This document shows positions 1 to 9,005 of a DNA stretch of 53,711 bases, piece after piece. The DNA lies in the NCBI RefSeq assembly GCF_040149665.1, contig NZ_JBEFLP010000007.1, positions 1-53,711 of the forward strand, read 5' to 3'. This stretch comes from Sulfitobacter sp. HNIBRBA3233. GTDB taxonomy: Bacteria; Pseudomonadota; Alphaproteobacteria; Rhodobacterales; Rhodobacteraceae. Made by a program: the position numbers and the translations under genes. A model generated the notes under the pieces. That model saw only the letters and a list, made by a program, of their open reading frames with translations. It had not been told where the DNA came from and ran no database searches. Position 1 is the stretch's first letter. Each line of letters starts with the position of its first letter.

Positions 1-3000
1 TAGGTCACCGGCGTCCGGCCCGGCGTATCCGCCAGCGTCGCAAAGCTCACCATGTCGTTGCCAGATCCCCCGTCGATCGTATCAGACCCGCCTCCAGGCG
101 TGATCCAGTCGCTCCCGCCCCCCGCGTTGATCGTTTCCGACAGGTCCGTCCCGTTCACGTTCTCCGCCGATTCCGTACCGGTGACCGGCGGGATGTCCCC
201 GTCGTCGATCCGCGCCGCCAGCTGGGCGTAGGTCAGAATATCGTCGTCGAACTCGATCTCCTCGATGTCGTTGGCGATGAAATCCGTGCCCTGCGCGCTG
301 ATCACCAACAGACCGCCGGTGGCGCTGCGCACGATGGTATCGGCCAGATTGACGGTTTCGATCACGGCGACATCCTCGCCCGCGCCACCACGGATCGTAT
401 CCGAACCGCCGCCGCCCGCGATATAGTCGTTACCGCCGCCCGCCTGGATCAGATCGCCGAGGCTGGAGCCGATCAGAACGTCGTCCCCGCCCGTCCCGGC
501 AATGCCCCGGTCGACCAGCGTCTGGCCGTTGCGGGCCGCGAGATTGGCAAAGCTCAGCGTGGTGTCGGAGAACTGGATGTTCTCGATCGTGTTGGTGAAG
601 AACTGGGTGCCGGTACCGAGGGTCAGCAGGATCGACGTGGCCCCCGCGCCCACGCCCACGTCACCGCTGGCCGCGTGGATGATCAGCGTATCGATGCCTT
701 CCCCGCCCTGCAGCGTATCGTTGCCCGACCCGCCGTAGATCGTATCGTTGCCGCCGCTTGCGTTGATGCTGTTGTTGCCCGCGTTGCCGACGATCAGGTT
801 GGCGCCGCCGTTGCCGCCAAAGACCTGCGCACGGGTGCTCGACAGGGTTTCGGGTGCCAGCAGTTCGATCGACAGGGTCGAGGACAGCGTATAGTCGAGA
901 TCGGTCAGCAGGATATCGCGCCCCTCGCCCGCCGTCTCGATGATCCGGTCGCCGATGTTGTCGACATGGTAGGTGTCGTTGCCGCCGTAGCCGACCATCA
1001 GGTCGGCGCCGCCCTTGCCGTCAAGCTCGTTGTCGCCGGCGTTGCCGCGCAGCTGGTTGTCGATCGAGGAGCCGGTGAAATCCATGTCGTTGGTCGTGGC
1101 CTCGTCCAGCGCCCGGACCACCTCGACCTCCGAATCCGCCGTCAGCCTGATATCGACCGAGGCACGGATGGTATCCTGACCGCCACCGGCCAGTTCGATC
1201 ACCTGCACGCCGGCGGCCGAGATGCGGTAGGTATCGTTGCCCGATCCCCCCTCCGCACGGTCGGCGCCGCTGGTGACGTAGAGCGTGTCGTCGCCCGCCC
1301 CGCCGCGCAGGGTGTCGATCCCGCCCTCGCCGCGCAGCATGTCCGCGCCGTCGCCCCCTTCCAGCAGGTCATCGCCGCTGCCGCCGCGCAACTCGTCGTC
1401 GCCGCTGCCACCGCGCAGGATGTCGTCGCCGTTCTCGCCGCGCAGGGTATCGTTGCCGGCACCGCCGTCGAGCGTGTCCTCGCCATCGCCGCCGCGCAGC
1501 GAGTCGTTGCCGCCGTCGCCGCTGACGCTGTCGTTGCCGCCGTAGGCAAAGGCCGTGTCATCGCCACCGCGCAGGACCAGACGGTTCGCCCCATCGGTGC
1601 CGCGCACCTCGTTGGCGCCATTGTCACCCGCGATATCGAGCCGCCCGGCGATCGACCGGCTGCTTGCGTTGATCACCTCGATCGCGTTGTTGGCGCCACC
1701 GTCGTAGCTGACGCTGGTGCGGACCGTATCGGTGCCGTTGCCCGCTGTCTCGAACACCACGTCGCCGGCTTCGGTCACGACGTAATCGTCGTTGCCCGCG
1801 CCCCCGTTCATCGTATCGTCGCCGTCACCGCCTTCGAGCGTGTCGTTGCCGTCACCCCCGTTCAGCACATCACTGCCCGCTTCGCCGAAGAGCGCATCGT
1901 TGGAGGCCCCGCCGTGCAGCGTATCGTTGCCGTCCGCGCCGAACAGCCGGTCCGCACCGTTGTCGCCAAAGACCTGATCGTGTCCCCCATCCGCAAGAAT
2001 GGTGTCGTCACCGTCGAGCCCGCGCAGCGTGTTGGCATCGGCGTTGCCCTGCATGACGTTTGCCTTGGCGTTGCCGGTACCGTTGATGTTGGCATTGTCG
2101 CGGGAGTCGAGGATCAGGTTCTCGATGTCGCGGCCCAGCGTATAGCTGATGAAGCTGCGGACCTGGTCGGTGCCGCCCTGGTCGACACCGCCGCTGCGTT
2201 CGTTGACGACATCGCCGGCCTCGTTGACGAGATAGACGTCGTCGCCCGAGCCGCCGTTCATCGTGTCGTTGCCGAACCCGCCATCAAGCGTGTCGTTGCC
2301 GGCGTTGCCGTTGAGCGTCTCGTCCTCCCAGAAGCCCTGCTGGTTGGCGAGGATCTCGTCGTCGCCCGCCGTGCCGTTGAACGCCGGGGGCGCCCCGTCG
2401 GCGAGCACGTCGATGTTGCGGAACTGCGCCGCTGTCGTCTCGGGAATGGGGCCGCTGGTCTTGCCGCGATAGACACCCATCTGCAGGTAGGGGCCGATGT
2501 CGTCGTTATAGCCGATCGGGCCGGTATAATCGACGATCGTCACCCCGTCGCGCTGCACCTCGAGCCGTCCCGATGTGCCGGTGTGATCGAAGACCACGAC
2601 GATGCGCATGTTGATCCAGGTGTCGCGCGCGATCGGATCGGTATCGAGATAGAGCGTATCCTCGTCCTCGTAGCCCGGCGCGGTCAGCCGGATCAGCGAG
2701 GTTTCGGTGGTGTTCTTGTTGGGATCGGTGCGGCCCACGATCTCGAGCCGGTCACCGCGCATCTGCACCGTCAGCGGGGGCGGGCCGGAGACATCCGTCG
2801 GCACGCCCGAGGCATTGCGGTCCTCGGTCTGGTGCAGCTGCGCCAGCACGAGAAAGTCGGCGGTGTTGGAGGGTCCGTCCTCGACGAAGACATCGAACTC
2901 GATGGTGAACTCGCGCCCGTTCTGCATGCTGCGGAACGACGATATCTCGCTGCGGTTCTTGCCCTGCGCCTCGTCGCCGCTGTCGGTATCGGTTCCCGAA

Positions 3001-3122
3001 ACCCCTTCGAAGAAATCATCCTGACGTACTTCGAAACGCATCCTCCCGTCGGAAAACCGTTCGTAGCTGTAGTCCTTGCCCGCGTTCTTGAGAAAGGAAT
3101 TTTCGTCAGTGAAAAATGCCAT
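1..3122 (-). CDS. RTX-repeat secreted protein with N-terminal polysaccharide lyase-like domain (3' end outside window)
   Basis: Reading the reverse strand from the ATG at 3122 gives one open frame that leaves the window without a stop (over 1,040 residues). Residues 1 to about 235 look like a jelly-roll polysaccharide lyase domain: KNRSEIS near residue 55, AQLHQTED near 95 and [10 protein letters not shown] near 210 resemble the RSE, Q(I/V)H and YFKAGVY blocks of alginate-lyase-type (PL7) and heparinase-I-like lyases. The family is not certain. The rest is a long series of GGxGxDxL calcium-binding RTX nonapeptides in several blocks separated by beta-rich spacers. There is no signal peptide, as expected for type I secretion, but the C-terminal signal is off the window. 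It is divergent from a second RTX gene. Inferred role: trimming or remodelling of the exopolysaccharide made by the neighbouring genes. The plus-strand frame over 675-3188 is its shadow. Confidence 0.85.
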   Translation of the reverse strand, partial: MAFFTDENSFLKNAGKDYSYERFSDGRMRFEVRQDDFFEGVSGTDTDSGDEAQGKNRSEISSFRSMQNGREFTIEFDVFVEDGPSNTADFLVLAQLHQTEDRNASGVPTDVSGPPPLTVQMRGDRLEIVGRTDPNKNTTETSLIRLTAPGYEDEDTLYLDTDPIARDTWINMRIVVVFDHTGTSGRLEVQRDGVTIVDYTGPIGYNDDIGPYLQMGVYRGKTSGPIPETTAAQFRNIDVLADGAPPAFNGTAGDDEILANQQGFWEDETLNGNAGNDTLDGGFGNDTMNGGSGDDVYLVNEAGDVVNERSGGVDQGGTDQVRSFISYTLGRDIENLILDSRDNANINGTGNAKANVMQGNADANTLRGLDGDDTILADGGHDQVFGDNGADRLFGADGNDTLHGGASNDALFGEAGSDVLNGGDGNDTLEGGDGDDTMNGGAGNDDYVVTEAGDVVFETAGNGTDTVRTSVSYDGGANNAIEVINASSRSIAGRLDIAGDNGANEVRGTDGANRLVLRGGDDTAFAYGGNDSVSGDGGNDSLRGGDGEDTLDGGAGNDTLRGENGDDILRGGSGDDELRGGSGDDLLEGGDGADMLRGEGGIDTLRGGAGDDTLYVTSGADRAEGGSGNDTYRISAAGVQVIELAGGGQDTIRASVDIRLTADSEVEVVRALDEATTNDMDFTGSSIDNQLRGNAGDNELDGKGGADLMVGYGGNDTYHVDNIGDRIIETAGEGRDILLTDLDYTLSSTLSIELLAPETLSSTRAQVFGGNGGANLIVGNAGNNSINASGGNDTIYGGSGNDTLQGGEGIDTLIIHAASGDVGVGAGATSILLTLGTGTQFFTNTIENIQFSDTTLSFANLAARNGQTLVDRGIAGTGGDDVLIGSSLGDLIQAGGGNDYIAGGGGSDTIRGGAGEDVAVIETVNLADTIVRSATGGLLVISAQGTDFIANDIEEIEFDDDILTYAQLAARIDDGDIPPVTGTESAENVNGTDLSETINAGGGSDWITPGGGSDTIDGGSGNDMVSFATLADTPGRTPVT

Positions 3123-3432
3123 CGTATGAATCTCGCCTTTTGTTTTGAATATGCGTCCGGAGGTGAATTGGCTTCGGCCGAAGCCTAGAGTCTTATCTCT
3201 GCAAATCAGACGCCTAATGTTAAGTTGTGATTAAATTCTGTCGAAAAGTTGACGGCTGAATCATTTTTCACACAACTCGGCCGCCAGCCCGGGGTTTGGC
3301 GGTTTTACGCCGCCCCATCCGCCCCCGCTGCGCGGATCACAGCCACCACAACCTTGCCCTCTGCAGGCTATAGAATTGCCATGGTATGAGCGGACACCTT
3401 GTATTTCGCCGATCGATCCCAGGAGCGCGCGC
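3123..3432. promoter_or_regulatory. Divergent leader region between two RTX genes, with hairpin at 3281-3306
   Basis: This 310-base gap separates two divergently transcribed RTX genes and must hold both promoters. It is AT-richer than its surroundings near 3210-3275. A hairpin is visible: CCGCCA (3281-3286) pairs with TGGCGG (3297-3302) across a 10-base loop and is followed by TTTT (3303-3306). That looks like an intrinsic terminator for rightward transcription, placed in the 5' leader of the CAP-RTX gene. It could act as an attenuator, or block stray transcription. I could not assign -35/-10 boxes with confidence. Confidence 0.35.
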
Positions 3433-5337
3433 ATGTACAAACCGACCGCCTTTGAGCAGGAAATGCTGGAACTCATCAACCGCGCGCGGAGCGATCCGCA
3501 AGGTGAGTACGAAGCCCTGATCGGCACCGGCCCGGACGATACGGGTGTAACCCCCGAGATTGCCAACGCGGTGCGCTATTTCGGCGTCGATCTCGACGTC
3601 TTCCGCGCCCAGCTTGCGGATCTCGACGCGGTGGCGCCACTGGCGTGGGACGACGCGCTCAAGCGCGCGGCGCAGGGGCATTCCGAACAGATGATCGCGC
3701 AGGACACGCAATCGCACCGCCTGCCGGGCGAGGCGAGCCTTGGCGGCAGGCTCGACGCGGCCGGTTACGATGGCTGGCGGATCGTGTACGAAAACGTCTT
3801 TGCCTATACCGACGATCCGGTGCAGGGCCACGCGGGGTTCTACATCGACTGGGGCGCGGGCCCGCACGGCATTCAGGATCCCGCGGGCCACCGTATCGCG
3901 ATCCTTCAGGAAAAGGTCAGCGATGTCGGGATTGCGGCCATCGCTGAAAACGATCCGGGCACCTCGGTCGGCCCCTGGGTCGTGACGCAGAATTTCGCCG
4001 CGCGTTTCAGTGAAATCCCGCAGCTGGTCGGCGTGGTGCTGGCGGATGCCGATGGCGACCGGTTCTACGACGCGGGCGAGGGATTGGGCGGGGTGCGCAT
4101 CACCGCCACCAACGCGGCGGGCGAAAGCTTTGTCACCACCAGCTGGGACAGCGGCGGATACCAGATGGAACTGGCCCGCGGCGCCTATGACGTCACCTTC
4201 TCGGGCGGCGCGCTCGACGGGACGATCAGCGGGCGTGTGGTTGTCGAGACCGCGAACGTGAAACTCGATGGGTTTGCCGCCGATGCCCGCACGGCCGATC
4301 CGGTACCCGAACCCGATCCGACCCCCGATCCCGAACCTGCCGTCGATCCCGTCCCGGTCACCGAACGGATCGAGGGCACCGACGGCAACGACTGGCTGAC
4401 CCCCGGCGCGGGCAACGATACGGTTCTGGGCGGCGCGGGCGAGGATATGGTCAGCTTCTTCGATCTGGCGCAGGCGGTCAGCGTCAATCTGGAAACCGGC
4501 ATGGCCCTTTCGGGGGCGGACACCAAGACCCTCGACGGGATCGAGAACGTCACCGGATCGATCCACGGTGATCTGATACAGGGCGATGCGGGCGACAACC
4601 TGCTGCGGGGTCTGGGCAATTACGACTGGTTCGTCGGCTCGGACGGGCACGACATCTACGAGGGCGGATCGGGCCGCGACATGATCTCCTACGTGCTGTC
4701 GGACAGCGGTGTCACCGTCGATCTGGGTGCGGGCCGGGGTCTGGCCGGACAGGCGGCCGGCGACAGCTATCAAAGCATCGAGCGGGTCACCGGATCGATC
4801 TACAACGATCTGACCTACGGCTCGGACGGGGCCGATGATTTCCGCGGTCTTGGCGGCTACGACTGGTTCGTCGGCTCGGGCGGCGGCAAGGACCGCTACG
4901 ACGGCGGATCCGGCTACGACACGGTGGCCTATTCACTCTCGGGTGCAGGTGTCACGGCCTCGCTGCTCAGCGGGCGCGGCAGCGCCGGCGATGCGGCGCG
5001 CGATCTCTATACCTCGATCGAACGCCTGACGGGATCGAGCTTTGACGACATCCTCATCGGCGACCACGGGCGCAACGAGTTGCGCGGGCTCTACGGCGAG
5101 GACGCGCTTTACGGCAACGGCGGGGTCGACCGGCTGACCGGCGGGGGATCGGACGACTACCTCGACGGGGGCGGCGGGTTCGACTATGCCCTCTTCGATC
5201 ACGCGCGCGATGCCTATACGGTCAGCACCTTCGGTGCCACGACGACCGTCAGCTACAACGGCGCCGGCGGCGAAGGCACCGATACGCTGGTCAACATCGA
5301 GGCGCTGATCTTCGCGGACGATATCTTCTTTCTCTGA
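3433..5337 (+). CDS. CAP/SCP-PR1 domain protein with RTX calcium-binding repeats
   Basis: A 634-residue protein. The start is ATG 3433, preceded by AGGAG at 3421; an upstream in-frame ATG at 3376 lacks a ribosome site and adds 19 unlikely residues. Residues about 8-190 form a CAP (SCP/PR1-like) domain: MLELINRARSDP at the N-terminus, HSEQM near 75 and YENVF near 120 match the conserved helix, histidine and GENI-like blocks. Residues 195-290 resemble a SdrD B-like or Cna-B carbohydrate/matrix domain (GVVLADADGDRFYD). A Pro-Asp-Glu-rich linker (about 296-318) follows. RTX-type blocks with GNDWL, GDNLLRG and NYDWFVGS motifs fill the rest. There is no signal peptide, so type I secretion is likely. 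CAP-RTX proteins are common in Rhodobacteraceae, but their biochemical role is unclear. Placement beside the lyase-like RTX protein suggests a matrix function (inference). Confidence 0.85.
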   Translation: MYKPTAFEQEMLELINRARSDPQGEYEALIGTGPDDTGVTPEIANAVRYFGVDLDVFRAQLADLDAVAPLAWDDALKRAAQGHSEQMIAQDTQSHRLPGEASLGGRLDAAGYDGWRIVYENVFAYTDDPVQGHAGFYIDWGAGPHGIQDPAGHRIAILQEKVSDVGIAAIAENDPGTSVGPWVVTQNFAARFSEIPQLVGVVLADADGDRFYDAGEGLGGVRITATNAAGESFVTTSWDSGGYQMELARGAYDVTFSGGALDGTISGRVVVETANVKLDGFAADARTADPVPEPDPTPDPEPAVDPVPVTERIEGTDGNDWLTPGAGNDTVLGGAGEDMVSFFDLAQAVSVNLETGMALSGADTKTLDGIENVTGSIHGDLIQGDAGDNLLRGLGNYDWFVGSDGHDIYEGGSGRDMISYVLSDSGVTVDLGAGRGLAGQAAGDSYQSIERVTGSIYNDLTYGSDGADDFRGLGGYDWFVGSGGGKDRYDGGSGYDTVAYSLSGAGVTASLLSGRGSAGDAARDLYTSIERLTGSSFDDILIGDHGRNELRGLYGEDALYGNGGVDRLTGGGSDDYLDGGGGFDYALFDHARDAYTVSTFGATTTVSYNGAGGEGTDTLVNIEALIFADDIFFL

Positions 5338-5466
5338 GCCACAGGGCGGGATTTATTTTCCCCAGATCTGGCGGCACCGCCGCGCTTGCGGTAGATCGGT
5401 GCCGGGCGCGGAGCAGGGTTTTCGCGATCCCGCCTCTGCGGTACAGATCGAAAAGGTTTTCAGACA

Positions 5467-6888
5467 GTGATTTATCCCACTCTTCTTTGCGGCGGATCCG
5501 GCACGCGGCTCTGGCCTCTGTCGCGCAAGTCATACCCCAAGCAATTTGCCAAGGTCATGGGCGACGAGAGCCTGTTCCAGGCCTCCGCGCGCCGGATGGC
5601 GGGGCCTGATTTCGAAGCCCCACTGATCGTCACCGGCGATGCTTACCGGTTCATCGTGACCGAGCAGCTTGCACAGGTCGAACAGGCCCCCGCAGGCATC
5701 CTGATTGAACCCGAGGGTCGCAATACCGCGCCCGCGGTGCTGGCCGCAGCGCTCTGGGCGGCGCAGCGCGACCCGCAGGCGCTGATGCTGGTGGCCCCTT
5801 CGGATCACGTGATCCCCGACAGCGACGGGTTTGCCCGCACGGTAACCGCGGCGGTGCCGCGCGCGCAGGCCGGTGATCTGGTCACTTTCGGGATCACCCC
5901 GACCCGCCCCGAAACCGGCTATGGCTATCTTGAACTTGCCCCGGGCGCGCAGGCGGATGCACAAAGCCCGCAACCGCTGACCCGTTTTGTCGAGAAACCC
6001 GATGCCGGGCGCGCCGAGACCATGCTGGCGGCGGGGAATTTCCTGTGGAACGCGGGCATCTTCCTGTTCACCGCCCGCGCGATGATCGACGCCTTCGAAA
6101 CCCACGCCCCCGATACGCTCTCCGGCGTGCGCGCGGCCCTTGAGGATGCGCAATCCGATCTGGGGTTCACCCGCCTCGCCCCCGAACCATGGGCCCGATG
6201 CGCGGAGATCTCCATCGACTACGCGATCATGGAAAAAGCCTCCAATCTCGCGGTGATGCCCTACCACGGGGCCTGGTCCGATCTGGGCGGCTGGGACGCG
6301 GTGTGGATGGAAAGCAACCCCGACGCGGCAGGCAACGTCACCTCGCGCGGGGCCACGGCCATCGACTGCACCGACACGCTGCTGCGGTCGGAGGACGAGG
6401 GGCTGCAACTGGTGGGCATCGGTCTGGAAGACATGATCGCCATCGCCATGAAAGACGCGGTTCTGGTGGCCCCGAAATCGCAGGCCCAACGGGTCAAGGA
6501 AGCGGTGGCCGCGCTGAAGGAAAAAGGCGAAAGCCAAGCGGTGCAGCTGCCGCGCGACTACCGCCCCTGGGGCTGGTACGAAAGCCTCGTGATCGGGGGT
6601 CGGTTCCAGGTCAAGCGCATCGTCGTCACCCCGGGCGCAAGCCTGAGCCTGCAAAGCCACCACCACCGCTCCGAGCACTGGATCGTCGTCGAGGGCACGG
6701 CCCGCGTGACCGTGGACGAAGAGGTCAAGCTGATCAGCGAGAACCAGTCCGTCTACATCCCGCTCGGCGCGGTGCACCGGATGGAAAACCCCGGCAAGGT
6801 GCCGATGGTGCTGATCGAGGTCCAGACCGGCAGCTACCTCGGCGAGGACGACATCATCCGCTACGAGGACATCTACGCGCGCGGCTGA
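5467..6888 (+). CDS. manC: Mannose-1-phosphate guanylyltransferase / mannose-6-phosphate isomerase (type II PMI)
   Basis: A 473-residue bifunctional enzyme that makes GDP-mannose from mannose-1-phosphate and also carries the type II phosphomannose isomerase domain (fructose-6-P to mannose-6-P). The GTG start at 5467 follows AAAAGG at a normal distance. The N-terminal nucleotidyltransferase domain shows GGSGTRLWPLSR (residues 9-20), the FVEKPD substrate motif near 175 and WNAGIFLF near 195. The C-terminal cupin begins near 360 (PWGWYESL) and has the metal-binding stretch QSHHHRSEHW and the product-site region GAVHRMENPG. Length is normal for the AlgA/XanB/CpsB type. The gene stands alone on the plus strand and converges on the GT4 gene at 6921. 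With the mutase at 9006 it completes a GDP-mannose pathway. Confidence 0.95.
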   Translation: MIYPTLLCGGSGTRLWPLSRKSYPKQFAKVMGDESLFQASARRMAGPDFEAPLIVTGDAYRFIVTEQLAQVEQAPAGILIEPEGRNTAPAVLAAALWAAQRDPQALMLVAPSDHVIPDSDGFARTVTAAVPRAQAGDLVTFGITPTRPETGYGYLELAPGAQADAQSPQPLTRFVEKPDAGRAETMLAAGNFLWNAGIFLFTARAMIDAFETHAPDTLSGVRAALEDAQSDLGFTRLAPEPWARCAEISIDYAIMEKASNLAVMPYHGAWSDLGGWDAVWMESNPDAAGNVTSRGATAIDCTDTLLRSEDEGLQLVGIGLEDMIAIAMKDAVLVAPKSQAQRVKEAVAALKEKGESQAVQLPRDYRPWGWYESLVIGGRFQVKRIVVTPGASLSLQSHHHRSEHWIVVEGTARVTVDEEVKLISENQSVYIPLGAVHRMENPGKVPMVLIEVQTGSYLGEDDIIRYEDIYARG

Positions 6889-6920
6889 GTGCTGCGGGTG
6901 TCCTAGCTGTCCCGACCGCC

Positions 6921-8072
6921 CTACCCGCCCAGCCACGCGCGCACCAGCGCGCGGGCCTGACGTTCGAACACCTTGTTGCTCCAGTCCGCGGCCCAGGCCG
7001 CGCGGATCTGCGCGGCGTAGGTCTCGCGCCCGGCGATATAACGGTCCAGAAGATCGCTGACCGCCGCCGCGTCGCGCGGCAGGCTGGCGCGGGTCATCTC
7101 CAGCCGCAGCACCAGCGGGTGATGGTCGGTGAAATCGGCGGCGGATTCGAACTCGGTCAGGATCAGCGGCAACCCCGCCTCGAAAGCCTCCAGCGCCCCG
7201 ATGGGCACCCCCTCGTAGCGCGAGGTCAGCATATAGCCGTCCGCCTCCACGAGCAGGTGGCGCACATCCGCCACGGGGCCGCGAAAGGTGATCCGCGCCG
7301 CGGCCTGCGGTCCGGCCAGACGGCCCAGACGGCGCTGCACATCCGCGCGGTCGGTGCCCGCCCCTGCCAGCACCAGATGGCAATCCTCAGGCAGCAGCGC
7401 GAACAGCCGCACCGCCAGCGCATAGTTCTTCTGGTAGCCGCTGCGCCCCGTCATCACGAGCGTCCGGCCCGGGCGCTGTCCCTTGCGCGGGGGTAATTCC
7501 CCCAGATCAGAGCCGTTTCTGAGAATGTGGACACGGTGACGGCTGAGCCGGCGCGCACCCATGGCGCTGCGCATCCGGTCGGCCTGACCGGGGCTGAGAA
7601 ACACCAGATCAAGCCGTGGACAGGCGCTGAGCAGCAGCTTTTCGATCCCGCGCGACAGCCGCCGCAGGCCGGGGCGGTGGCCACGACCGAAGGGCAGCCC
7701 ATGGTAGGTCATCACCACATGCGCCCCCGGCGCCGGGCGCCACAGCCGCAACGCCAGCGCGGTACGCCCCAGCAGGGTGGCCATGCGCGCGTGCAGCCAG
7801 ACAACGCGCCAGTCGCGCCCGCGCAGCACCCGCACAAGCCCGCGCAACCCGCGCAGCATCCGCAAGGGATTGAGACCGCTGCGCAGCCCCGGCACGGCGA
7901 TGTGATGCGCGCCCGCCTCTTCCAGACGCGCAAATCCGCCCTCGTCGGGTTCACTGGCCACGTGGACCTGCCCCATATCGGACAGCACCTGCGCCAGCAG
8001 GCTGATATGGCGCGGCACCCCCGACAGGTTGGCCACACCACCCACCAGCAGGATACGCTCAGACCCGGCCAA
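6921..8072 (-). CDS. Glycosyltransferase family 4 (GT-B)
   Basis: A 383-residue GT-B glycosyltransferase. The N-terminal Rossmann half starts RILLVGGVANLSGVPRH, a typical acceptor-domain entry. The C-terminal donor half has GRSGYQKNYALAVRLFALL, an 'R.GYQKN' nucleotide-sugar loop like the usual GR.xxxKG, then ADGYMLTSRYEGVPIGALEA, the EGxPxxxxEA signature with the catalytic Glu. It is the last gene of a leftward set ugd, mutase, GT2, GT4, and its start overlaps the GT2 stop by 14 bases, so translation is probably coupled. It adds a sugar to a polysaccharide repeat; donor and linkage cannot be read from sequence, though the operon supplies mannose and glucuronate donors. Confidence 0.88.
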   Translation of the reverse strand: MAGSERILLVGGVANLSGVPRHISLLAQVLSDMGQVHVASEPDEGGFARLEEAGAHHIAVPGLRSGLNPLRMLRGLRGLVRVLRGRDWRVVWLHARMATLLGRTALALRLWRPAPGAHVVMTYHGLPFGRGHRPGLRRLSRGIEKLLLSACPRLDLVFLSPGQADRMRSAMGARRLSRHRVHILRNGSDLGELPPRKGQRPGRTLVMTGRSGYQKNYALAVRLFALLPEDCHLVLAGAGTDRADVQRRLGRLAGPQAAARITFRGPVADVRHLLVEADGYMLTSRYEGVPIGALEAFEAGLPLILTEFESAADFTDHHPLVLRLEMTRASLPRDAAAVSDLLDRYIAGRETYAAQIRAAWAADWSNKVFERQARALVRAWLGG

Positions 8073-8988
8073 GGACCGCCCCTCCCCAGAAGGTCAGCGA
8101 CGACAGCCCCCCCTGACGGTAAAGCCCCAGCCGCCAAAAGGCGGAAATCCTGCGTATCAGAGACTGTTTTCGCGCACGGGCGAACCGCTCGAGCGTGGCG
8201 CGCGTCTGCGGGGTCAACAGATCGTCCACGGCGCGCAGCGCGGCGATATTGCTGTCGATCCGCGCCGCGTAGGCGCCTTTCAGAACCGCCCGCTTGCGCC
8301 CGATCTGCGCGGCGATACCCTGCCCGGCCCCGATCGCGTTGTCGCCATGCTGGCGATAGAAAAGCGCCGGTTCAGAGTCGAATATCACGCGACCTCCGGC
8401 GCCCAGCACCAGCAAATAGAGCCACCAGTCGTGGGCAAAGACCGCCCCCGTGCGCGCGGACGCGCGCCGCGCAAGTGCGGCGGCAGCGGGATTCAGGGCG
8501 ATGGTGTTGCCCTGTGCGATATTCTCGATCAACGCATTCTCGAACCGGGGCGGGCGCGGGCGCGCGGGGCCCTGCCGCGTGACATCCCTGTCGGGCCACC
8601 AATACAGCACCTGCGCACAGTAGAGCGTCGGCACCTCCGGCGCCGCCGCCGCCAGCGCCGCCTGCGCGCGCGACAGCTTGTCCGGCAGCCAGCGGTCGTC
8701 CTGATCGGCCAGCGCGACGGTTTCCGCCGCCTCCGGCAGATCCCGGATCATCTGCATGAAATTCGCTGAAAACCCTTGTTCAGGGCCTGATACGACCGTC
8801 ACAGCCTGGGGCACCGAGGCCCCGAACGCCTCGATCACCGCGCGGGTGCTGCCGTTGTCGCTGCTGTCGTCGCTACAGGTCAGCGACCAGTCCGCATGGG
8901 TCTGGGCCGCGATGCTGCGCAACTGGTCGGGCAGATGCGGCGCGCCGTTATAGGCCCCCATCAGGATATGCACATGGGTGCCCGACAC
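8059..8988 (-). CDS. Glycosyltransferase family 2, rhamnosyltransferase-like
   Basis: A GT-A glycosyltransferase of about 309 residues. The frame extends upstream to 9159, but that part overlaps the mutase gene and looks like shadow sequence. The best start is GTG 8988, just after the mutase stop at 9006, with HVHILMGAYNG following; GTG 8973 or ATG 8961 are alternatives. Visible GT2 features are the N-terminal ILMGAYNG strand, CSDDSSDNGSTR (the DDxSxD nucleotide-binding acid) and ALADQDDRWLPDKL (the DxD-type metal site). ALADQDD is typical of rhamnosyltransferase-like GT2 enzymes, so dTDP-rhamnose from the adjacent rml genes is a reasonable donor (inference). The C-terminus overlaps the GT4 gene. 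Confidence 0.85.
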   Translation of the reverse strand: MSGTHVHILMGAYNGAPHLPDQLRSIAAQTHADWSLTCSDDSSDNGSTRAVIEAFGASVPQAVTVVSGPEQGFSANFMQMIRDLPEAAETVALADQDDRWLPDKLSRAQAALAAAAPEVPTLYCAQVLYWWPDRDVTRQGPARPRPPRFENALIENIAQGNTIALNPAAAALARRASARTGAVFAHDWWLYLLVLGAGGRVIFDSEPALFYRQHGDNAIGAGQGIAAQIGRKRAVLKGAYAARIDSNIAALRAVDDLLTPQTRATLERFARARKQSLIRRISAFWRLGLYRQGGLSSLTFWGGAVLGRV

Positions 8989-9005
8989 CGGAAGGGACGG
9001 CGCGC

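Noticed and set aside
1..3122. Possible CRISPR or tandem DNA repeat array in the RTX gene
   Set aside because: The periodicity comes from nonapeptide codons (27 bases); no conserved direct repeats with unique spacers.
675..3188. Plus-strand frame of 837 residues
   Set aside because: It is the complement of RTX repeats; its repeated Val-Ala-Ala composition mirrors the GGxGxD code on the other strand, and the minus strand gives clear family motifs.
3337..4773. Minus-strand frame of 478 residues over the CAP-RTX gene
   Set aside because: No family motifs, and the plus strand has CAP and RTX signatures with a ribosome site. It is a shadow from high third-position GC.
5530..7383. Minus-strand frame of 617 residues across manC
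   Set aside because: Shadow of manC; biased composition and no motifs.
6189..7496. Plus-strand frame of 435 residues overlapping manC and the GT4 gene
   Set aside because: Out of frame with manC and antisense to the GT4; Arg/Gly/Pro-rich shadow.
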